From NCBI GenBank assembly GCA_004556455.1, contig SFGY01000006.1, positions 60,675 to 124,674 on the forward strand: a DNA stretch of 64,000 nucleotides, read 5' to 3'. Each line of letters begins with the position of its first letter. Position 1 is the stretch's first letter. The DNA comes from Clostridiales bacterium (GTDB taxonomy: Bacteria; Bacillota; Clostridia; Saccharofermentanales; DTU023). The translations under genes and the position numbers were made by a program. The notes under the pieces are model-generated. The model was not told where the DNA came from. It did no database searches and worked only from the letters and a program-made list of their open reading frames with translations. Below, one piece after another: positions 35,712 to 43,609 of this stretch.

Positions 35712-36251
35712 TTACAATACCTCCATCTGTAACGATTCCAAGATTTTTCCGCTCCGGGGTGCTTCATAGGCATAATCCTGAATGGCCTGCATATCAAGCT
35801 TGGGCATGATCTTTCTGTAGTTAAGGACCACTTCTTTGTAAAAGTCAAAGGGCAGCTTGCTCTTGTAGCGTAGAAGTTCAATCAGCATCCGTTCTTTGTT
35901 GTACATCCGTATCGGATAGCCCTGATAGTCAACCGTTTCTACTCCCTGTTCAAAAAAACCCGATGGGTTAAAATACTGTTTCACCTTAGAGTCCCTGATC
36001 TTGGCAGCATTACGGTCTGTGGCCAGATCGTATTCATCCGGGATTACATCCGTCAGGCCGTGGAGGTAAAATGCGCTATTCATGGTCACTACAGCATTTG
36101 GGTATTGGTAGGCAAGCACAGCAAGTTCCGGCACATATTTGTCTTCCGAGTACAAGGCTCTGCCCACACGGAATAACTCACCTGCATCGACTTTCTTCTG
36201 GATTTTGTAGTCCGAGCCATATTTCGCAAGGCACTCAGCTCTGTTTTTCAT
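35712..36251 (-). CDS. AbiEi-type antitoxin and transcriptional regulator
   Basis: A 179-residue protein with the N-terminal wHTH arrangement of AbiEi antitoxins (YKIQKKVDAGELFRVGRALYSEDKY) and the family core SAFYLHGLTDVIPDEYDLATDR. In characterised AbiE systems the antitoxin does not bind the toxin but represses the operon. It is upstream of and coupled to the AbiEii gene, and repeated elements in its promoter region fit autorepression. Confidence 0.85.
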   Translation of the reverse strand: MKNRAECLAKYGSDYKIQKKVDAGELFRVGRALYSEDKYVPELAVLAYQYPNAVVTMNSAFYLHGLTDVIPDEYDLATDRNAAKIRDSKVKQYFNPSGFFEQGVETVDYQGYPIRMYNKERMLIELLRYKSKLPFDFYKEVVLNYRKIMPKLDMQAIQDYAYEAPRSGKILESLQMEVL

Positions 36252-36296
36252 GCTCCCACCGCCTTTATTTTTGATTTTAATCCGTATTTCCTATTA

Positions 36297-36392
36297 TTTT
36301 GCGGATATTATTCTAAAACTTAAGCAATGAGAGCAGGGAAGTCAAGAACTGTTTTAAATATTCATCCGCAATTTTATTGATTTTGCAGATAA
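36297..36392. promoter_or_regulatory. Repeated TTGCGGAT elements upstream of abiE
   Basis: TTTTGCGGATA occurs at 36297-36307. ATCCGCAA (36364-36371) and TTGCAGAT (36383-36390) form an imperfect inverted repeat. All lie 45-140 bp before the AbiEi start, as expected for AbiEi operator sites. Confidence 0.5.
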
Positions 36393-36506
36393 TTTTATAA
36401 ATAAAGCCTGTTGAAAAAACTTAAAGTGCCTGAAATTACAAGGTTTACATGCTGTTTTTGGTATAATGGCGCTGATCTTTCGAAAGACCTGGATAAAAAA
36501 AGAAAC

Positions 36507-36544
36507 AGCGTAGACCCCTAACTTTCCAAGAGAAGGTCTACGCT
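36507..36544 (-). terminator. Hairpin with minus-strand T-run
   Basis: Perfect 10-bp arms AGCGTAGACC and GGTCTACGCT. On the minus strand it is followed by GTTTCTTTTTTT. It is a second stop for leftward transcription from tRNA-Ser, before abiE. Confidence 0.65.
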
Positions 36545-36625
36545 ATTCTTCCCAACCAGGTCGGGATTCCTGGAACTACCCAAATTTAGCATGATAACCC
36601 AAACGCACAACATTACTCAAAAACG

Positions 36626-36659
36626 AAAACCCCTGAAAACATTACGTTTCAGGGGTTTT
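36626..36659 (-). terminator. Terminator of tRNA-Ser
   Basis: Perfect 13-bp arms (AAAACCCCTGAAA and its complement) around 8 nt. On the minus strand TTTTCGTTTTTG follows, about 20 nt after the tRNA CCA end. Confidence 0.75.
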
Positions 36660-36679
36660 GCATTTATAAAAAAATGCAC

Positions 36680-36771
36680 TGGCGGAGAAGGAGGGATTCG
36701 AACCCTCGCTAGAGTAAACCCCTACTAACGGTTTAGCAAACCGTCCCCTTCGGCCTCTTGGGTACTTCTCC
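36680..36771 (-). tRNA. tRNA-Ser(GCT)
   Basis: Minus strand: acceptor GGAGAAG pairs with CTTCTCC, the D arm is bounded by CCC/GGG, the anticodon arm is CGGTTTGCTAAACCG (anticodon GCT at 36737-36735), a long class II variable arm follows, the T arm is GAGGGTTCGAATCCCTC, and discriminator G is followed by encoded CCA. It reads AGC and AGU. Its 3' end is copied at 34710-34723. Confidence 0.96.
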
Positions 36772-36913
36772 ATGAGCGAATGAATCGCGAAGCAGAGGCT
36801 TCTGCTTCGTCGAGCTTTCGTATTGTAGCACGAAGAGGGGGGAGCTGGTCAAGTCAAAAGCGCAAGTTCGTTAAGTTCCGCTCGCTGAGAGGGCGTGTGG
36901 CAGGAGTTTTTTC

Positions 36914-36962
36914 AAAAAAACTCCCCCGACAGCCTGGTGCTTTTAGCCAGCTGACGGGGGAG
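36914..36962 (-). terminator. Terminator of the 38748 binding-protein gene
   Basis: CTCCCCCG and CGGGGGAG flank inner arms CAGC and GCTG; the minus-strand side has seven Ts. It lies about 120 bp beyond the stop at 37081. The gap 36772-37080 has no other feature; an open frame there is not gene-like. Confidence 0.75.
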
Positions 36963-37080
36963 CTGAATCCTCGTGGCAACGTTTTTCGTTGTTTTTATGG
37001 ATTTGTTTTTTACGGGTTTGCTTTTTTGTTTAATGAGTTAGTTTTATGGGTTTATAGGAGCAAGCGGGGGAAGTGGCGCT

Positions 37081-38748
37081 TTATTCTGCGGGGACGCTTT
37101 CCAGCGCGACGATCCTGCCTTCCTGGATGCTGCTGATCACGGCTTGTTTGTGAGGATCGCCGTATTTGTCGAAGCTCATCTCGCCGCTCACGCCGAGGAA
37201 TTTCTGTCCTTCGGCAAGAGCTTTCTGAACGGCCTCAGGCTCAGCCGAACCGGCACGCTCGATGGCATCGACGATAAGCATATAGGCGTCGTAGCCTAAA
37301 GCGGCCATGCTGCCCGGAGCTTTTTCAACTTTTTCCTGGTAGAGCTGATCGAAGTTTTTGGCCTCTTCGTTGGCCGGAAGTTCGGCGCTGAAATGAGAGA
37401 CAAAGTAGACGTCCTGATTCGCTGCGTCACCGGCAAGGCTGATGAGATCTGCGGAATCCCAGGTGTCACCGCCGAGAATAGGCGCGGTAATGCCCATGGC
37501 ACGGGCCTGCTTGATGATAAAGCCGCTGTCGCTGTAATTTCCGGGACAGACGATCACGTCAGGATTGGCGGCCTTGATTTGTTCGAGCTGCACGCTGAAA
37601 TCCTGCGCTCCGCTCAGATACTGGACTTCGCTGAGCAGGGCGTCATCGCCATTGGCTTTTTTGAAGCTCTCCGTGAAACTCTTCACCAGGCCGAGTGAGT
37701 AATTGGAGGTCACGTCCGTAAGAGTGGCTGCCGTTTTGGCCTGGAATTTTTCCATGGCGAACCTGGCCAGGACAGAGCCCTGGAAGCTATCGGTAAAGCA
37801 GACGCGGAAGTAATAGGGATTGTCTCTGGTCACGTCAGGATTGGTGGATGAGCAGGCAACTGCCGGCACTTTGGCTTCGGCAAAAGCGGGGCCTGCGGCG
37901 AGGCTGAGGCCAGAGCCATAAGAGCCGATCACAGCGGTGATATCCTTTTTGGCCAGCAGGCGTTCGACGATAGAGTAAGCTTCTGCGGCATTGGACTGGT
38001 TGTCCGCCTGCACCAGCTCAATTTTCCGACCCAGAACTTCGGAGCGCTGGCTCTGAGCCAGGTTAATTCCGGAGAGGATTTCTTCGGCGGCAGCGCCGAA
38101 GGCTCCGCTCAGCGGCTCAAAGACTCCGATGCGAATGGTGTTATCGCTGCCCTCAGCAGCCTGCAGCGCTGTCAGACGGCTGTAGGCTTCGGCTGCGGCA
38201 TTCAGCTCAATGGCCTCGACAAGGTCTTTTTCTTTCTGAATCCAGAAGCGGATCTGACCACGAAGCGTACTATAGTTGAGCACGCTGACATCCGCGGTGT
38301 CGATCACATCGGCCGTTTCGCCATAAGCGGTGATCAGCCCGGCCTTGCTGCTGCCAAGCTTGATTTCTCCAGGCAGAATCAGGCTGTCCGGCGATGCTTT
38401 CCCTTCCTGGACGCGGAGACTGATGATCTCGCATTCGCTCAGGGGACGTGATTCCAGAGCCAGAGAAGCCAGCAGCACGCCCATTTGGCTTTCGCCCTTA
38501 TGCAGCTGGACGAAGGCCGTCTGTCCGGCTTCCAGCACACGTTTGGGTTCATCGACTTCCCAGCCCGCGTCGCTCAGAACCTTCATCTCACAGGGCAGGG
38601 GAAGTTCCGTGCCATCCAGGGTGGCGCTGGACTTTGAAAGGGGATCAGAAGGCTGCGGCGCTTCGCTTTCGGCAAAGATCGTCTGTGCGCCTGCCAGGGA
38701 CAGGCAGACAAGGCAAATGAAAAGAAAAACAGACAGTTTTTTTCTCAT
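37081..38748 (-). CDS. Leu/Ile/Val-type substrate-binding protein with N-terminal extra domain
   Basis: A 555-residue secreted protein. A signal peptide (1-30, no clear lipobox) is followed by a domain of about 160 residues of unknown type (LPLPCEMKVLSDAGWEVDEPKR). A type I periplasmic-binding fold then begins near IRIGVFEPLSGAFGAAAEEILSG and continues with VIGSYGSGLSLAAGPAFAEAKVPAVACSSTNP and ALGYDAYMLIVDAIERAG. It is longer than the usual 370-400 residues because of the N-terminal domain. No permease or ATPase of the Liv type is adjacent, so it may serve a distant transporter or act as a sensor. GAGG lies 7 nt before ATG 38748. Confidence 0.83.
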   Translation of the reverse strand: MRKKLSVFLFICLVCLSLAGAQTIFAESEAPQPSDPLSKSSATLDGTELPLPCEMKVLSDAGWEVDEPKRVLEAGQTAFVQLHKGESQMGVLLASLALESRPLSECEIISLRVQEGKASPDSLILPGEIKLGSSKAGLITAYGETADVIDTADVSVLNYSTLRGQIRFWIQKEKDLVEAIELNAAAEAYSRLTALQAAEGSDNTIRIGVFEPLSGAFGAAAEEILSGINLAQSQRSEVLGRKIELVQADNQSNAAEAYSIVERLLAKKDITAVIGSYGSGLSLAAGPAFAEAKVPAVACSSTNPDVTRDNPYYFRVCFTDSFQGSVLARFAMEKFQAKTAATLTDVTSNYSLGLVKSFTESFKKANGDDALLSEVQYLSGAQDFSVQLEQIKAANPDVIVCPGNYSDSGFIIKQARAMGITAPILGGDTWDSADLISLAGDAANQDVYFVSHFSAELPANEEAKNFDQLYQEKVEKAPGSMAALGYDAYMLIVDAIERAGSAEPEAVQKALAEGQKFLGVSGEMSFDKYGDPHKQAVISSIQEGRIVALESVPAE

Positions 38749-38996
38749 GGGGAAACCTCTTTTCATATTCTTCATATTCATAGTGATAGTATAACGCAAG
38801 CAGAAAAATTTTCCTCAGCAAAATAATGACTGTTTTTCAGTATAATGGCTGTTTTTCAGCCGCGAAAGATCCCCTGCCTTTGGCAGAGCAAGTGATGGCC
38901 TGCTTTTACCGGAGCGAAATCCGACCTGTCATCGGCAGAACAAGATACCGCTTCTTTCCCAAACTCGACTTTGCAGGCCGTTAAGCTGAGTCTTAC

Positions 38997-40721
38997 TTAC
39001 TCCCGATTAAACTGTGAGCGCCTTTTTTCCAGGCCGCTGACAATAAAGGAAATCAGCAGGCTCATGATGAGAATCACGCTGGCGTACGCCATCGACAGGC
39101 CCATATTGTAGTCATGCATCGCGGAAATCATGCGGATGGATATGGGCTCCGTCTTCACGTTGTAGAGTAGTGAGGAAATGTTGTATTCACCCAGGGAGCG
39201 CATAAAGACATAGAGAAAGGCGCTGATGATGGCCGGTCTCGCCAAAGGCAGACGAATCTGCCAGAGCACCTTCCAGGAGGAAGCCCCGAGGTTGGCCGCA
39301 GCATGGGCATAGTCGAGAGGAAAGCGTTCGAGTGAGCCCTGAACGGTACGAAATTCTGTCGGCAGAGCCGTGATCGCGTAGGCCAGAGGCATAATCCAGA
39401 AAGTCCCCACAAGGATCTTATTGCCCAGAAGCAGGAAAGGCTGGTTGAAGGCTGAAATCAGCATAATTCCCAGGGTGGAAGCAGGAATCGCGGCGGGCAG
39501 AGTGAAGCCAAAGCGGCCGAGATTGCTGGCTGCATCACGCCTGCGGTCTGAAATAAGCAGGAAAACAAGCGAAAAAACACAGGCTGTCAGGGCAGCCAGA
39601 AGGGACATCTGTAAGCTGTTTCTTAAGGGACGGAAGGCGCGGCGCGCACCGAAAAGCTGGACATAATTTTCCAGGGTCAGAGTCGTCGGCACGATCTGGG
39701 TCATCCACTCTCTGGTGGGGCCGAAAGAAAAATATATGACCGCGAGCAGAGGGAGGAAAATCATGAGAATCAAAAGCACGGCGATGAGATGCAGGAAAAA
39801 GCGCAGTTTCTTATTCTGAACCACAAAACGTCCGCGGCGGACACCACGACTGTCCCGGTCGAAGTGTTGCTGCCGGGCAAAGCGTTCGCTGAAGAGCATG
39901 AGGATGGCGGCAAGGCCAAAGAGGAGGAGAACCTGGAGGCGGGCGCCGCCCATATCGTTGTTGAGTTTCGAGGCGGCTATCCGAGCCGAAAGGACAGTAA
40001 AGCGTCCGCCCACAAGATAGGGAGCGGAATAGGCGGATATGCCGGACACAAAGGTCAATAAAGATGACGTCAGTACAGCCTGCCTGCACTCCGGCCAGAA
40101 GACCGTGGAAAAGACCGACCAGGGAGAGGCTCCCAGTTGTCTGGCCGCTTCAATTTGCGAATGATCGACATTTTGCAGGGCAAGGCGCAGCTGCAGATAA
40201 AAAATGACATATTGGGTGGCCGCGTGAATGAGCAGGATGGCCGGAAGACCGGTAAATTGGAAAGGGGCCTCGTCCAGGTGAAAGAGGGCTTTGAGCGTCT
40301 GGTTGATGACGCCGGTATCGGCGTAGATTTGAATAAAAGCGAGAACCGAGACCACGCCGGGCAAGACAAAGGGCAGGAAGAGAAAACTATGGAGTACTTT
40401 GGCCTTTCGGGGCTGAATCATCAGAGTATAGAAGGCGAGAAAACTCCCCGTCGCTCCGCAGACGACAACTGTCAGCAAACCCAGAAGGATGGAATTGCGC
40501 AAGGCTTCGACATTGTGGGAGCTCCAGAGTTTTTGCCAGATGAGCGGCAAATCGCCCTGATTTTCCTGATAGACGAGACTGAGCGTCCGCAGGACAGGCC
40601 AGAAAACAAAGCTCAGCAGGAAGAGAAAGCTCAGGATCCAGAGGCAGAGGCGCAGGAAACGCTGAAGCGGTCCAGGTCTGAAGGAGAGCAGACCCGCAGG
40701 GTTTTTCTCAGGCTTGAACAT
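38997..40721 (-). CDS. Fbp-type ABC importer, fused double permease
   Basis: A 574-residue permease with two homologous halves and about 12 membrane helices. Each half has a BPD_transp_1 EAA loop: EAARQLGASPWSVFSTVFWP in the first, HAAANLGASSWKVLWQIRLP in the second. The architecture is that of FbpB/ThiP/PhnU-like importers for ferric iron, thiamine or phosphonate. ATG 40721 is set by GGGGAG 8 nt upstream; the gene overlaps the ATPase gene by 14 nt, so the two are coupled. Confidence 0.9.
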   Translation of the reverse strand: MFKPEKNPAGLLSFRPGPLQRFLRLCLWILSFLFLLSFVFWPVLRTLSLVYQENQGDLPLIWQKLWSSHNVEALRNSILLGLLTVVVCGATGSFLAFYTLMIQPRKAKVLHSFLFLPFVLPGVVSVLAFIQIYADTGVINQTLKALFHLDEAPFQFTGLPAILLIHAATQYVIFYLQLRLALQNVDHSQIEAARQLGASPWSVFSTVFWPECRQAVLTSSLLTFVSGISAYSAPYLVGGRFTVLSARIAASKLNNDMGGARLQVLLLFGLAAILMLFSERFARQQHFDRDSRGVRRGRFVVQNKKLRFFLHLIAVLLILMIFLPLLAVIYFSFGPTREWMTQIVPTTLTLENYVQLFGARRAFRPLRNSLQMSLLAALTACVFSLVFLLISDRRRDAASNLGRFGFTLPAAIPASTLGIMLISAFNQPFLLLGNKILVGTFWIMPLAYAITALPTEFRTVQGSLERFPLDYAHAAANLGASSWKVLWQIRLPLARPAIISAFLYVFMRSLGEYNISSLLYNVKTEPISIRMISAMHDYNMGLSMAYASVILIMSLLISFIVSGLEKRRSQFNRE

Positions 40722-41727
40722 GGATGAGTCTCCCCTCTTCATTGTAGGCATTGATGGCCGAACGCTCAAAGGAGAGGCCAAGCTCTTCGCCTGGCTCGTG
40801 ATGACACTGATCGGTTCTGTTGGGGCATTCCACGGTGATCTGAGCCGGGCCGAGGTCGAAGCGATAACGCATGCTTGCCCCGCAGAAAAAGCGTGAGACG
40901 ATCTTGCCACGAACATCCGCCTGGTCGTCGCTCTTATCCAAAATCTTAATATTCTCGGGGCGGATGGCCAGGGCCGCGGCAGGCGCAAAAGCCTTCAAAA
41001 GTTCCGGTATTCTGAGGATATTGTTACTGCCGACAAAATCGGCCGCATAAAGGCTGATCGGGTGATTATAGATTTCCGCAGGAAGGCCCTCCTGCTCGAT
41101 CTTCCCCTGATTGAGCAGAACTACTCGATCGGAGAGGTAGAGAGCCTCGCTCTGGTCGTGGGTCACGTAGATGCTGGTGACCCCGGTCTCTTTGTGGAGG
41201 CGGTGAATCTCCTCCCGCATTTCTTCCCGCAGGCGGGCATCGATATTCGACAGGGGTTCATCCAGAAGCAGCAGCTCCGGGTCGGCGGCCAAAGCTCTGG
41301 CAAAAGCGGTTCGCTGCTGTTCTCCGCCGGAGAGATAGCCCACATTTTTCCTGCGCAGATGGCTGAGCTGGGTGAGGCTGAGCAGTTGATCCAAACGCCC
41401 GGCAATGTCCTCTGCTGAGACCTTGCGCTGACGCAGGGCATAGGCGATGTTCTCTTCCACACTCATGTGAGGGAAAAGCGCATAGTTCTGAAAAACCATG
41501 GCAATCTTCCGTTTTTGCAGGGGCCTGGTCAGGAGTTCTTCGCCCTCCATAAAAACCTGGCCCGCATCTGCCGTTTCAAAACCGGCCAGAATGCGAAGAA
41601 AGGTCGATTTGCCGCAGCCGGAAGGCCCCAGAAGCGAAACCAGCTCACCATCTCTGATCTCCAGGTCAAACCCGCATAAAACTTCCTGCTGGCCAAAAGA
41701 CTTGCGCAGTCCCTCAATTGTTATCAT
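40708..41727 (-). CDS. Fbp/Pot-type ABC importer ATPase
   Basis: A 339-residue ATPase: Walker A GPSGCGKST, Q-loop FQNYALFPHMSV, signature YLSGGEQQR, Walker B LLLLDEPLSNID and H-loop YVTHDQSEA. A TOBE-like regulatory domain covers about 235-339. The N-terminal ATPase plus single TOBE fits the iron, polyamine and thiamine importer families. It is first in a two-gene unit with the permease; the binding protein is encoded upstream behind its own terminator. Confidence 0.9.
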   Translation of the reverse strand: MITIEGLRKSFGQQEVLCGFDLEIRDGELVSLLGPSGCGKSTFLRILAGFETADAGQVFMEGEELLTRPLQKRKIAMVFQNYALFPHMSVEENIAYALRQRKVSAEDIAGRLDQLLSLTQLSHLRRKNVGYLSGGEQQRTAFARALAADPELLLLDEPLSNIDARLREEMREEIHRLHKETGVTSIYVTHDQSEALYLSDRVVLLNQGKIEQEGLPAEIYNHPISLYAADFVGSNNILRIPELLKAFAPAAALAIRPENIKILDKSDDQADVRGKIVSRFFCGASMRYRFDLGPAQITVECPNRTDQCHHEPGEELGLSFERSAINAYNEEGRLIHVQA

Positions 41728-41960
41728 CTCTTTATCCTCTCAAAAGAAAATACCTTGCTTCTATTCTAGCTATTGTGGAGCACTTTCTAAAGTCCCGGGC
41801 AAAAGTTCCTCATGGAGCCGCTTTTTCTCGCCTTCTCAAAGTAAAAGCTGCAGCCTTTGAAACCGTACCTTCGCGCTCTCAGGGTTCGATACGTTTTCTC
41901 AGAAAACAGAATTCCGGCTCTTGATGCACTCGCGCAGCAACCCCCGGCCTTTTACTTACT

Positions 41961-41992
41961 TATAAAATAAGCCCGGCATAAAGCCGGGCTTA
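41961..41992 (-). terminator. Terminator after the Fbp-type binding protein
   Basis: Perfect 10-bp arms TAAGCCCGGC and GCCGGGCTTA. On the minus strand TTTTATA follows. It separates the binding-protein transcript from the ATPase/permease genes and would allow more binding protein to be made. The rest of the 336-bp gap 41728-42063 shows nothing clear. Confidence 0.75.
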
Positions 41993-42063
41993 GCTTAGAG
42001 TTTACCTGACCTGACAGAAGATACGCCTCTCCGACAGGAAAGCTGTGGCTATGAAAGCCGGGA

Positions 42064-43281
42064 TTATTTAATATCCTTGTCCGCGCTGCGGATTTCATCT
42101 TCCCACTTCTGGATCCATTCTCCTTCTTTTTCGGAGAGCTTGGCCCAGTCAATATCCATGGCGGTCATCTCCACCTGCATCCAATCGGGGCCCTGCTTGG
42201 TGGCGGCCTTCAGAACGGGATAGCGCTGGAATTGATTGGCCAGCATGGCCTGGACTTCTTCAGAGCCGACAAATTCGACAAAGGCCGCGGCAGCTGCGGG
42301 ATGGGGCGCCTTATTGATGGCCGCAACCCCGTCGGGAATGAGCACTGCGCCATCTTCAGGAATGACGATCTCCAGGGGCAGATTGTTTTTATCACGGTTC
42401 TGAATAATGGCCGAATGCACGCCATAGCTCACAGGAGCTTCGCCCTTGCCGACAGCCTGGAAATGCTGTGAGCCGGAGTTGTAGTAGCTCTTTGTGTTCG
42501 CATCCAGCTTTTTCAGATAGTCCCAGGCCGCGTCAATCTCACCCTTTTTATCATAAGTGTAGAGGATCGAAGCGACAGTGGCGCGCTGGGAAGAAGAAAG
42601 GCCGTCACGGGAGCAGATTTTGCCTTCGTAGCGGGGGTCAGCAAGGTCGGCCCAGGTTTTAGGCACATCTTCTTTGGCGAGTTTTTCGCTGTTGTAAAAG
42701 AAAACCACCGGGGTTTGCATGGTCGCGTACCAGACGCTATCCGGGCTTTTCAGATTTTCCGGCAGATCGTTGGCCCAGCTGGGCTCCACTTTGGCAAAGC
42801 ACTGATCTTTGGCCAGGGATGAATAGAGAGATACGGAACCACCGTACATAATGTCGGCCTGCGGGTTGTCTTTCTCGGAGCGGACTCTCTCTGCAAGAGC
42901 GCCCTTGAGGTTAATAAACTCCACCTTCACGCCGGTTTTTTCTTCAAATTTGTCGGCGATGACGGTCAGCATATCTTCGGGGTGCGTCGAATAGACGATC
43001 AGCTCTTTTTCCAGCTCCGCGTCGCCTTTCTTATCTTCGGCGGCCTGCTCAGCGCTGGTTTCGGCTGCAGCAGCTTCTTCTTTCTGACTTTCGGCTTCGC
43101 TGGCCTCTGTCGCTTTATCAGCCTGATCTTTTGTTTCCTCAGCCTTCTCAGCAGCTTTCTCTTCGGTCTTCTCAGGGACAGCTGTGTTCTCCTTCTTACC
43201 TGCATCCTGGCAGGCCATCAGGGAAAGGCTCATGACTAAAACCAGCAAAAGGGCCAGTACATGACGAAAATTCTTTTTCAT
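42064..43281 (-). CDS. Fbp/AfuA-like solute-binding lipoprotein
   Basis: A 405-residue lipoprotein: signal peptide with lipobox LMAC (Cys24), an acidic/Ala/Lys linker to about residue 95, then a type II periplasmic-binding fold (ELIVYSTHPEDMLTVIADKFEEKTGVKVEF). The fold and VYS-start resemble FbpA/AfuA iron-binding proteins; the tandem Tyr of KSYYNSGS may correspond to their iron ligands, but phosphonate or thiamine binders are close relatives. GGAGG lies 5 nt before ATG 43281. Confidence 0.87.
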   Translation of the reverse strand: MKKNFRHVLALLLVLVMSLSLMACQDAGKKENTAVPEKTEEKAAEKAEETKDQADKATEASEAESQKEEAAAAETSAEQAAEDKKGDAELEKELIVYSTHPEDMLTVIADKFEEKTGVKVEFINLKGALAERVRSEKDNPQADIMYGGSVSLYSSLAKDQCFAKVEPSWANDLPENLKSPDSVWYATMQTPVVFFYNSEKLAKEDVPKTWADLADPRYEGKICSRDGLSSSQRATVASILYTYDKKGEIDAAWDYLKKLDANTKSYYNSGSQHFQAVGKGEAPVSYGVHSAIIQNRDKNNLPLEIVIPEDGAVLIPDGVAAINKAPHPAAAAAFVEFVGSEEVQAMLANQFQRYPVLKAATKQGPDWMQVEMTAMDIDWAKLSEKEGEWIQKWEDEIRSADKDIK

Positions 43282-43336
43282 AAAAACCTCCAAAATCTAT
43301 AAAAGCGCCGTAGGTTAGGCACCATGGCGCGTGCTC

Positions 43337-43365
43337 ATTCTAAACAGCCCTCAGAGCGAGGTCAA
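43337..43365 (-). promoter_or_regulatory. Promoter of the Fbp-type operon
   Basis: On the minus strand TTGACC (43365-43360), a 17-bp spacer and TAGAAT (43342-43337), about 55 bp before the start codon. No Fur-box-like sequence is evident. Confidence 0.72.
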
Positions 43366-43424
43366 ATGCAATCGCTTTTTCCGATGTTTTTCGAGGGAAA
43401 AGCAGCGATTGAATTGAATTTGAC
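43361..43424. promoter_or_regulatory. Long imperfect inverted repeat touching the Fbp promoter
   Basis: GTCAAAT with GCAATCGCT on one side is mirrored by AGCGATTG and ATTTGAC on the other. The right-hand side overlaps the -35 box on the minus strand. It could be an operator or a cruciform. The rest of the 328-bp gap holds only a weak repeat (GTGCG...TGGCTTA near 43535 and 43565). Confidence 0.4.
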
Positions 43425-43609
43425 GGCTACTCTCTCATTTAGCGCTGGCCTGAATTTCAAACTGGCCTGCACTAAGCCCGCTCTGTTTGCTCTGCGCCCA
43501 GGTCCCGCATAGCATGGTTAAGTCGTCTCAAACCGTGCGAGGATTGGCTTATGTGCTTGCAAACTGTGCGTGACCTGGCTTAGTCTCCTGCAGACTTTGC
43601 ACCGCCCTT

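Noticed and set aside
36780..37136. 118-codon plus-strand frame after tRNA-Ser
   Set aside because: It runs through a strong terminator hairpin, is Arg/Ser-rich without a recognisable domain, and lacks a ribosome site.
38826..38859. Two 15-bp ATGRCTGTTTTTCAG units, possible CRISPR-like or binding array
   Set aside because: Only two units at 19-bp period with no further copies; too little to call.
43282..43609. Fur box controlling the Fbp-type operon
   Set aside because: No GATAATGATAATC-like sequence is present near the promoter.
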